64,000 nt of DNA from Patagioenas fasciata (lineage: Eukaryota; Chordata; Aves; Columbiformes; Columbidae), in contig NC_092522.1 in assembly GCF_037038585.1 (NCBI RefSeq), positions 48,149,661 to 48,213,660 on the forward strand, in the 5' to 3' direction. The notes beneath the pieces were generated by a model that was given only the letters and a program-made list of their open reading frames with translations, did not search any database and was not told where the DNA came from. A program made the translations under genes and the position numbers. Below, piece after piece: positions 50,883 through 61,300 of this stretch (the stretch's first letter is position 1; every line of letters begins with the position of its first letter).

Positions 50883-50962
50883 TGTGCTTCAGCTTTACTA
50901 CCTGCAAAATGGAAATAACGTGTTGCCTCCTGTGAAAAGCAGTATACAAGGAACAGTATAAA
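50883..50962 (-). repeat. Possible ancient MIR/CORE-SINE remnant
   Basis: The order CTTCAGCTTTACTACCTGCA, AAATGGAAATAACG, then GTGAAAAGCAGTATACAAGG resembles the reverse complement of the MIR core and tail (cctcagtttcctcatctgtaaaatgg...). Such remnants exist at low copy in bird genomes. The match is from memory and degraded. Confidence 0.4.
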
Positions 50963-51075
50963 AGACCAAGTTATTAGTGCTCTTCCTGTTTTTATCCTCC
51001 TTGACGCAAGTATTCAGCTAAATATAAAGTGCCATGATAGATTGTTTCCATAGCTGGAAGAAAATGGTGATGGAA

Positions 51076-51486
51076 TCAAGGGTTTCTTTGGGTTTCTTCT
51101 TGGCTGAGCAAGAGTCTTGTTTTTCTGATGGCATGGGGTTTGCATCCAGCTGGTTGATGTCCTTGCCTGCAGCGTTGAGCCCCTTTCCACTTAGCACGTA
51201 GGTGCAGAAGTCTCTTTGGTTTTGCTCTTTTCAGGACTGTGTGCCTCGTGTTGTCCTGACTGATCTGGTGTTTCTTGGCAGCCTTCTCCCTTAGCTTCTC
51301 TATTTCTTTTTCTGTTTGTAATTGATACTCAAGCCTTTCCAAAAAAAGAAAACTTTCTGCACACATGTGCCTTTGTTTTGGGTATTCTGGGCTTGCCTGT
51401 GGGGCTGGGGGTGCTTTGCACTCGCTCTCTGGTTCTGTAAGGGCTCTCCGGGAACTCTGTACTGTGTGGTAAATGACGGGCAGCAA
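51076..51486 (-). pseudogene. Unrecognised protein-like reading frame, possible gene fragment or retrocopy
   Basis: The frame is open for 136 codons on the minus strand, bounded by a TAA immediately upstream (51487-51489) and a TGA at 51076-51078. The only internal ATG is at 51366 and would give 96 residues. The translation is hydrophilic and charged, with a coiled-coil-like segment FLERLEYQLQTEKEIEKL followed by REKAAKKHQISQ and a basic tail (KRAKPKRLLHLRAKWKGAQR). No family is recognised. The first codon is not ATG, so if coding it would be a terminal exon (an AG acceptor-like site lies near 51465), a 5'-truncated retrocopy, or a chance frame. An AATAAA on the minus strand at 50736-50741 is compatible with a 3' end. 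No neighbouring exon was identified. Confidence 0.3.
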
Positions 51487-51540
51487 TTACACCCAACCTT
51501 TAGCGCTGTTTTAAGAGGATAATGATATCTATTGTAAAAA

Positions 51541-51760
51541 AAATTATCAGTGATACCGCTGTAGCATCTGATCAGCTAATTGCATATTTCATCTTCTGCT
51601 CATATAAATAGCAGCCATGAAAGAAGTATAATTAATATTGCAGCTAAGAAAATGTTCTAGCGGCTGTAATTAGGGCTGGATAAATTGCTAACTGTGAATA
51701 AATAAACCAAAGTGTTCTTGATCCCATTGGTTCATGAATCAATTAGGGAGTTCTAACTTC
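51541..51760. promoter_or_regulatory. Candidate distal regulatory block rich in homeodomain-type sites
   Basis: About 220 bp with dense TAAT-type motifs: CTAATTGCATATTTCAT, TATAATTAATATTG, CTGTAATTAGGGCT and CCATTGGTTCATGAATCAAT. This mix of TAATTA, POU-like and CCAAT-type motifs without frames or repeats is typical of conserved developmental enhancers, but conservation could not be tested. It lies just upstream (minus-strand sense) of the orphan frame at 51076-51486. Confidence 0.3.
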
Positions 51761-54700
51761 TCTCTTTCCCTCTCTTTCTTTCACTTTTTTCCCCTAAATG
51801 CAACTGTTTACCGATTAACATGTCAGAAAATGTTGAACTTCCACGGCATTCAAATTATCTGCTTTGTGGGGGAAGAATTGCCTAACCAAACTTCATGGTG
51901 CTGATAGGTAAAACTTTGTGAAGAGCATAACAAATAAAATAACCCCATCAGCAGCAGGAAGGAATGGGTGCAAATCCTCAGGAGGTATGAAGTTTCAAGT
52001 CAGCTGAAGACTTACCTGCAGCTGTCATTGGTGTCTTTGCCAGTGTGGGAGACTGAACTTTGATCCATGCTCACAGGGTTTCCTGAGTGTTAAGGTCAAT
52101 GGACTCTCATGTGAGTAAATAGCAATTAATAGCAAAAATGTGTGTGATCAAGGTGAGGTATGTTTGGCATTCAGGTGAGCGTCCATTACTGCTACCAGCT
52201 TGTATTGCTACTGTTCCACATTTTATGCTGGCATTTTTACTGGTACAGAAAGTATCCTCTGTATTGTTACTAAGTGGGAGAGTAATTTTTACAACTGTAC
52301 CTTGGCATTAATGGTCCACAACAATGAAGAATTCAGCTGTTCCACCACAGAGTTTGCTTTAGGCCTGGTGCTCCCAGCTCACACACAGACTCTGCCTCGC
52401 ATCACAATTTTAAACTCAGCTTATTCTTTTTTGTCTACGTTTGTCTTCTAAAACTGCCTGGATCACCAGTTGCTCACAGGAAAGGCATGCAGAAGGTTAT
52501 TCCAAATTTACTGAAGTGTACTGAAAACGTTTCCTAAACTGTTACTGTTTTGCCATAGTGAACCTATCCCTCCAGTGACTGCTCTGAATGGATGATTTGA
52601 AACCACTTAAAAGTAATGATTGCTTCAGACAAAATTTAGTCTGTGAATGCTCAGTCAGTCATGAGTCCCTCGTTTTCCCTGCTTTCCCACACAGGTGAGA
52701 TTTCAAGCAACCTGCACACAGCAGAAAAAATCATAGAAGGTGTTCCACGAGCCTGGTTGTCACTTGGGAGGGCCAGCTTGTCAGCAGCATACCTTGAATT
52801 TCACTGTCATTAAGTGCCAGTCAGTCCAGTGAGATGCAGAAGGCATACTGTAGCATTCTGTTTGTTGTTGCAATTGCTGATATAAAGTGACTAACCCTCT
52901 AATTACCCAAATCTTGGGACTAATAATTTACATACTTTATTTTCCACTCAGTAAAATACGTTTGAGACCCAGAGGAGCATGAACTCCATCTACTTAAATG
53001 CCAATTTTGAGAGCCAGAGGCTAACTGCAAGTACTTCAACATATGTGTGGGGGTGTCAAAAGCATTCGGGCTCAGCCTTGAGCTGACTAAGCTGAGCTTG
53101 CAATTTAGCCTAGAGCTTATCTCCTGTTTTTGGCAGAAGCGGCAAAATTTATGATCTGTCCTGGTGACATTGGAAACACCCTCATGAACATGTCTGAATT
53201 GTTTTGTTAGCTTTGCAAATTCATTGCTGACAAGATCAGGTCTTACTTTGAAGAAAGACCAGAACAGATCACATTTCAAGGTTCTGTAAAAATACCAAGA
53301 GTTAAATCATATTTTTTATAAGAGACTTCGGGCAGGCTGTTCTCCAGAGGTAGGTAAGATATTCTCAAGTGGTGGGGTAGGTGGTGAGAGATGCTCATTG
53401 CATTGATCAAAGATATTGTGACAGAGAAAACCCGTAGAGCAGTCTCTTTGCCTGACCCGTGTTCCTTCCTTCTTAATCTAAACCACCAGCACTGCTGCAT
53501 TTGGTATTGAGATATAAATGTTTATTGACTCTGACATGATTACGAGCAAGGGAATGGTTTAAGACGTGACCTTCGCTACAGAGGCTGCTGGGTAGTTCAG
53601 CCCGAGAGATCTATCATGTGCGCTTTTAAACCTCAGCTACCCTGCAACTCACACTGAGGCCAACTCAGTGCATCGAATGGAAACAAAATCAAAGAGGAGC
53701 ACAGAGAGGATCATTAATACCATCTTGGATTCCTTTGCATTGGCATAATTAACATTTATGCATAAACATGCATTTGTTGACATATTCTAAAGAAATAGCA
53801 TATGAAAAATATCTGCTGAGCGGGTGGTGAGCCGTACTTTGCGAACAGGGGTGGCAAAATACAATACTCATCTGTTGCTCGTTTTCTCATCTTGTCCTTC
53901 TAAGGTGTCTTGTCCTTGCCCTAAATTGTAGAGGGGGGTGTTTCATGCACCATCTAGCATGGCATTCCTAACAGCAGTGAACAAATAGAAGATACCACTG
54001 CCAACAGTGTTTAGCCATTACTACAATATGAATATCTAAAATGCTTTCATGGGAGGTTTGGGGGTGTGATGCCCCATATACATAAATGTGAGTGTGTGTA
54101 TGTCTGAGCGCTTAATTAAATTACATCAGTAACCTGATAGCATTTTTGATCTCAGTGATTCCTGGACTACAATAGCATCACAGTCTAGGCTTTTACCTAC
54201 TCTTTCTGCCCAGTGAGTCAGATACTTCTTGAATCCATCTCCCATCTTCCCAGATAAAAATTTATTGCAACACTGAAAAAAACATGCCTCAGACATTAGT
54301 TGTGGTTTGATGCAGAGAGACTCTGCAATGTTTGCTGATTTTTTTTCTAATTCTGTGATACTGGTTTTCCTCCCTTGCTTCCAGCTTCCAAACTGCACCA
54401 AGAGAAAATCCAATAGGGCTGAATATTTACGGTTTTTCTATGTAAAAGGTTCTGGAGCTGACATGGAAAACAGGACTCCGCAGTTATGAACAGGGAGAGG
54501 CGGTGTATAAAACTGAAGGTGGAGGAGAGGTCTTTTCATGGCTGTTAAATTCCAGCCTATGAAAACAGTAGCTATATTGGAAATCAATAGCAAAACCCCC
54601 ATAGACTTTGATGGGAGAACAATTAGGTCACTGTTGGTTGTCTTTGAATTCCCACACTGGGTATGTCTATTGTTCATTTGGCTGGTATTTTCTTGAAAAT

Positions 54701-55196
54701 CCTACTGGCTTTTTTCCTTTGTTCTGGGTTGCTTACATACATTAACTGCAGTAATTCCTATATTAAAATCTACTTGTAATGTATGGGAATAGGCCAACTG
54801 TCTTTTAAATTGTATGCAACTTGTTTCCTGGCCCTATGGTGGTTCAGAAGACTGCTAGCACTGCAAAATGGTCATGTCACAGGGTTAGTAAGCACAGCTA
54901 TTGGAACCTTACTGTGTTTTCTTGTAAGATCATTGTGAAAAGAACAAAGATAATAGCAGTTTGCCATGAAAAGATGACATAGGCCTCCTTTGAGGCACTC
55001 TATTACTATCTAGTGGCCACTTTCACTTATGGTATCCGCATAGGTCCCTCAGATGGGAGTAGGAATTGAATCAAGGGCTGTGGATCTGCTGCAAAACAGA
55101 GGATGTGGACAAAGGCAGGTGCCAGAGGCTTTTCCATGTCAGCACAAGTACTCCTGCCCAATGAGCTGAGTCAGGGAAGGAAAGCGTTGATAGCAT
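51761..55196. other. Non-coding interval
   Basis: No gene recognised. A POU/octamer-like cluster lies at 53690-53820. Nothing else was noted before the (ATTTT)n array. Confidence 0.6.
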
Positions 55197-55248
55197 ATTT
55201 TATTTTATTTTATTTTTTTTATTTTATTTTATTTTATTTTATTTTATT

Positions 55249-55279
<31 letters not shown>

Positions 55280-55308
55280 TTTTTAATTTTATTTTGTTTT
55301 ATTTTTTA
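55197..55308. repeat. (ATTTT)n microsatellite
   Basis: About 110 bp made of the 5-bp unit ATTTT, interrupted by longer T runs near 55215 and 55270-55285 and degenerate at the right end. It is the longest simple repeat in the window and keeps a spurious tyrosine/phenylalanine-rich frame open on the plus strand. It is likely to be length-polymorphic. Confidence 0.97.
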
Positions 55309-58300
55309 CTTATGCTGAGCTGGATCTGCCTGTTCCTTTGATCACACCACAGCCAGATTTTCACTAATGGTGGGAGTGGGGCATTGGGCGAGCTGGGAAG
55401 GAAGGTGAGCTCACCTCTTTTCACAGCAGCCCTAAGCTGAAGTGTGGTTCAGCAAAAGTGTAGGAGCCTGGGTGGCTTCTGGGAGGGTGCAGGAGGACCC
55501 TGGTCCCCAGTGGAAGCAGTTAAAGAGCTCTGCTTGCTGGGCAGGGCAGAGGCTGTGCAGCAGCTGCTTGGGGTGAGGAGGCTCTTGCCCACCTGGGCTC
55601 ATTCCTTGGTGATGGGTGAGAGCTGAGAGATGGTATCTTGCACTGACCTGACCTGGGACAGAATCACTAAGTTCAGAGGAGTTGCCCTATCTTGGTGAGC
55701 TGTAGATATGCCTCTTTAGGGCTGTGTGAAACTCAGCAGTGCTGAGCATCAGGGGAAAGTATGCGAGACAGGGTGGTGGCCACTTTGGCATGAGAGGAGG
55801 GCACATTTTCATATATGGCGTTCCCCCTTTGTTTGCTGAGCCCATCTGACTGGGTCCTCTGAGCAGGGAGGAAATGCGATGCCTTCACGTGCCTTGCCAA
55901 GACAAGGCTTTGTGGTGGGCTCTGTGGGTGCAGAGAACAGGGGGCTCATGGGGGTGAAAATGACGGTAACAGTGCAGTCAGGCTGCTGAGCTTCCACTTC
56001 TCTAATCTGTGTGTACTTATTGTTTTCCTGTGTGCCTTGGATTTTTCTCTTGGCCTAGGCATTTCTTTAGAGCCCTGCGCTGGCACTACCCTGGCATTAG
56101 GAAAGCAGAAGAGAGCCTTCTGTTTGGAGATACAAATATTTGCCAATATGTCTTGAGTGTTTTTCCCTGCACAATATCTTGTTTCTGTGTGCTCATTTGG
56201 AGAAGCTGTTCTTCACTTCTCCTCTAAAATGCTTTTGTGCAGCATTGCTGATGCAGAATGGTTGCCATGTCCCCTGCAGAGGGGACAGATTGATCCCTAC
56301 ATACACACACATATAATCTGTTGAGTGATTTTTCACAATAAGAGGTACTTTACAGAAGTAAATTATTATTACTATCATCCCATTACTTCACTCCTTTGGA
56401 ACAAGGCCATTTTCCCCCCACTAACTATCAACATTCCCTGCTAGATAAATAGTAGTGCAGATACTCTCGGGATGAGTCACCAGGCTGCTGCAATAGGCTG
56501 GCAGCTCATCCTCAGATAAGAAGCCCATTACCAGTGCAATGTGCCCAGTCACGACTGACTCAGAAACTGGAAACCCAAGGTTGCTCTTGAGTTAGCGATG
56601 ATGTGACTGTCACTACGCTACCTTAGCTTGCCTGACATTTTCACTTATGATGAAAATACCAGGCTGCTGATGTCAAAGCAGGACCTGTGTAACTCCAACA
56701 GACTCTGAATAACTAGTCTAATACATTATTCTAGTGGAAATAATTTCAGGGTAGGGGCTTCCAAAGCTGTGTTCATGCAGAGCCACCTCATGGGTGAAAT
56801 GGCAGCCTGAGCGCCATGCTACAAAATCAATCTTGAAAGCCATACTTTTATATTTGGTCATATAAGCAAGCGTTGTCCTGAATATGACAGTCCCAGTAAC
56901 TGGATGTCCCTGGCAGCAGCTCGGTGTTCTCACCCCCAGATAGCCCTTGCCATTCCCTGGGGCCTCTACTGGGTCCTGACACAACGCTGAAGGAGGTACT
57001 TGCGGACCCATCATCAGTCATTTGATTCTCTCAGTGACAGGGGCAACTCAAAAACTTATTTCTGGGGCTCATTCAAAAGCTCTGTGGCTTCTAGTAGAGC
57101 TGCTTTTTGGGAAGAATTTGAGGTGGGGTGAGAGATTTTGTTCCTTAAGTAATCCTGTAGCAGGAATGCCTGCTTTAACATATACTGAGGAATATCTTTA
57201 GCTCTTTACTTTCTCCTGACTTTCAATGAGCAAGCCTCTGGCTGTTGTTAATTTTCAGGTACCTTTTGTACTTGTGAAGGCTGTGAACTGAGATAACCTG
57301 AGAGTGCGAGGGGTGCAGAGGGGTGCCAACCCGTCTCATTGTATTCTTTTAAGTCATTGTGGTGTATGGGAGGATGCACTTTGTCCTGTAACACCAGGAT
57401 TCAGTGTAGCTTAATGTGCTGTAATATCTGAGCTGTGGGTGACAGTACGTGATCTGTGTCCAAAGACCTCAGCAAACAGGTGTTTGGAGACTGAATGCTG
57501 GCACCCGTGCCTGTTTGCCTCCTCTAGGGTATGATAAAGGGTCACGTCTTTACATCCACAACTTTGTGCTAATACGTAATGGAAATTACCACAATGTCTA
57601 GAGCAAGCTTGCTCTGAGGAGTATGACACACTGATTCTTGCCAGTTAAACTGCTAGAAGGTTTGAAAAGGCTATGGAGAACAGTATTCAGCAACCTGTGA
57701 TGAATACGGAGCCTGCTTGCCCTTAGTAATTTGGCCAATTTCACTACCTTGATTTAAGAATCAGCAATACTGGAAAAAAAGAGAAGAGGCTAGACCTGCA
57801 AGTCAGTGCAATTTCACTGAACTAAATGGAACTGTGGCAATGTGCAGCAGTGAGCCATCAAGTTCAAGGCCTTAAAAGCTTTAAGTTGATGAATATTCCC
57901 TGCTGATGGCTGATTATTATTCGTACACTTTGGTACAATGCCTCTGAAGTGCAGTAGTCTATCAGTTCAGCGCATTACATGAGCCTCAGGCTTGCTTCAC
58001 TTTTGTTCAACTTTTTTTGGGCACCACAATTCAACCTCATTTTATGGTGATGTAAGCCTGGAAAAAAGCCACAATAGACTGGCAGCACTCCTTCAGGTAC
58101 AGATTTGTGCAAACAAGAAGTGTGTTTATCCCTGTCTGAAAGTCCTTGCTGGCTTGATAAGTTGGATGTTTTTCAGGTTATTTTTATTTATTTATTTCCT
58201 TTTTCTTATTGCTCACTCGCTACAGTGAACGGGCTGGCCACACTTGCAGCGTGTACAGATGTACATGCCTTGCTCTCAGATTCCCTGCAGGCAAACAATG

Positions 58301-61300
58301 CTAAGTGTGGAGGAACAGAAAGATAGCTTTAAAAGAATGACCTTAGGAAACAAAAACTGCAAAAATGGTTGCTGTGCCTGGTGTTTCATCTGTGAATACC
58401 CAGGGAAATTAATTCAAATGCAAGTGGGAAATGTGTCCATATCTTTGGGTAGAGGAAATGGAATTTTTTTTGTACAGTGGCTGGCTCTTTAGGGCCAGCC
58501 TTCTAGTGTTGTATCCATGGATTTCTTCCTTGAAAGGGGAAAGAGGTCGTTGCTGGAAGATATTTTAAATTAAATATGAAATGCACAGTAACTCTTTTAT
58601 TGCCTAATAGTCCTTGTTTTTCTCATTACTTCTCTTGGCTTGAGACACAAGTATCTTCTGAGATCAGTCTCTACCATGCAGCGGCTGGGCTGTTTGGTTA
58701 GCTATTTCCACGACTTACCTCTTCTTTTTCTTTCTGTGAAATGAGTTTGCAATGTATTTGGCCTGACTGCCTTTGGCTTTGATTCTGAAGGGTACTTGAC
58801 CTAGCGGGATATTTGTATATTGGATATTTGTATAAAGAATCAATGTTTGTTTCATTAGTTCTACAATCAGTGCTGGGATCCTGGTGTAAACCTTTTCTTG
58901 CCTTTGTGTGTTTTTTCCAGAGTGTTCTTATGCATAAAATTTCTGAGATTCTTCTTGTTAAAAAGAAGAAATTAAAAAGTGAAATAACTACTGACAAAAG
59001 CCTGGAAGAACACTCAGTTTGGAAACTCACTTTCACTCAGGAGCATAGTTGTTAAATATGGGGTAGCTACACACACAAGCAGATAATTTTCCCTTGCTCT
59101 TAGCAACAGAGACAGAGACACCACCACTTCCCAGTGCTCCCTTTGATCTCTGGTGTCACCTGAACATTCCTATGCTCTGCAAGCTCAGTGCAATTTTCTG
59201 ACTGCTGTTTCTTGCTGGGGTGGAGGATTGTTTGGCAAACGCACATTTGAACCTAATGCAATCTTCATCTTTCTCAGAGATGAAGAAGCAGGGCCTGGAC
59301 ATCCTGTTGAGGAATCTTGAAAATAGGAGGAGGAGAAATAGAAGGCAGGAAAAAGAAGGACTTTTCTGACCTCTTTTAGGCTGTTTTTATTTACATTGGC
59401 TGAATATGGCCTTGCTGGCCATTGATTGTAGAAACTGGATCCTCATCATCTTTGAATCTACATCACTCTACATGTGTCCATGGGAAAGTAAACTCCATCT
59501 TCTAGGAAATCAGTCTCTACTTGTGCTGGGAGATGAGAAAATGATAGAGGTAGTTCATAAATGGTGCTAGGAAAGAGCTACTCTGAATAGATATATCTGA
59601 GTTAGTAACTTTAATTTCTCTTTAAAGTCAAAGAAGTGTTTTCCTTTCGTGTATCCAAAACTGATTAGATGACTCATTCCCTAAAACTATTGATTCCTCT
59701 CCAAAACATATGAAGAGGACCTAGCTTAGCTTAGCTCAGTTGTAAATGTGTGTTGACAGATGCCTTAAGGTCTGGTGAATCCCACTCTTGATAGCTCTAA
59801 GGGTGCAGGGGGGAGCTGAGGATACTTAACAGTTTGCAGGAACTGCCAACAACAGATTTAGAACAAGGGAGTAGCTCTTCAAATTAGACACAACTGACAA
59901 ATCAGCCTTAATTCAGTGAATTGCTAGTAACATCACACTCAGCACAAAGAGAACATGATGTTTCCTGTTCTCTGTGCGTTTTTTTAGACATGGGAAAAAA
60001 TCTGATATAGTGTAAAATTTTCGCAGAAGAGTGCATATGGCTGATGCCTTATATAGGTTTAAAGGAAATTCCCATGACCGTGTTTGACCTTCCTGTTTTT
60101 TAAAACACAATCAGCATCCATATAGTTGTGCACCTGTGGATCATCGTGTACGTTGCACATGATGAAGCTACTGAGTTATGGTAGAATTGGGAAAATGCAA
60201 GTTGATATACCTGCCAAGGCAGGAGAAAAATTAAGTTGCCTGTAAAGTACGTGCCTTTGCTTTAACAAACTTGGTTTAGCTATGGCATGAGACATTCATC
60301 AGAGTACTGAATCAAATAGTCATTTTGGTGAATACAGAAGGTATACCAGAGTGTGCTTTTGAAATACACACTCTTGATGCAATTCCCTTGCTGAGTACTT
60401 TCTTTTGGGAAATAAACATTGTTGTATATGGTCCATTTTGCTATCAACTCATCTCATTCACCTGGGTTTCATACAGTTCAGTTTTAATTCTGCAGATGGA
60501 AAATCTTACTATACGAAGGATGGACTCTAAGCTACTCTCTGACTATACAGAAGATCATATGATACCATGAATCACATTTTGTGGTACTTATCAGTTCTTT
60601 ATTACTTCAGTGAAAAAAATAGATTACATGAATAATTCTTCTGATTGATAGATTGAGGCCAGAATGCCCAGAACCTTGTGGGACTGATTATCTAGGACCC
60701 GATCTGACAAGATTCATACCCACAATTAACACCAGGTGCTGTGCACAATCTGGAAACAGCTGCCCAGCATACAGTTAAGAACATGTAGAAGTCTTTGAAC
60801 AGACAGCGTTTTAGCTTCCAGGTTGGGAAACGGGTCTTTCACATATAGCACTAAACCCCCCAAAGGCTGGGTTCTGCTTTCCATTCAGCTCTAGACTGTT
60901 TCTTCACCTGAGAAATGAATCATATCTCAGAAGAAAGGTGTGCTGTTTGACTGAATTGAGCAATTTGAATTCCCAGGATAAAAAGTACTCAAGATACAAC
61001 AGATACTTCTATAAATGCTCCGACTTTAGGCAGGAATAAGTAACACATGGGAACCAAAGTGACAGAATCGTATTTTTGGTACTCAAGGGTATACATCCAT
61101 ACAAGTGGTGCTGCACTCATTGGCTTTGACAGTCATTTTGCTTCTAAATAGTTTACAGTTTTCTTGCAGCGGCAGCATTCGTGGCTGAACACTGGGGACT
61201 CATCTGGTCTCCAACTGCTGCAGTCAGTAGCGCCACTGTCACAGAATAAACAGTGGTCAAGTACACATTGCCCATGTCAGGCTCACATTTGGGGATCTTC

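Noticed and set aside
53755-53766. Perfect 12-bp palindrome TTTATGCATAAA.
   Set aside because: More than ten 12-bp palindromes are expected by chance in 64 kb, so it is not a feature in itself.
55103-55318. Plus-strand frame rich in Phe, Tyr, Ile and Leu.
   Set aside because: It is the translation of the (ATTTT)n microsatellite; a 5-bp unit with no stop in this frame keeps it open.
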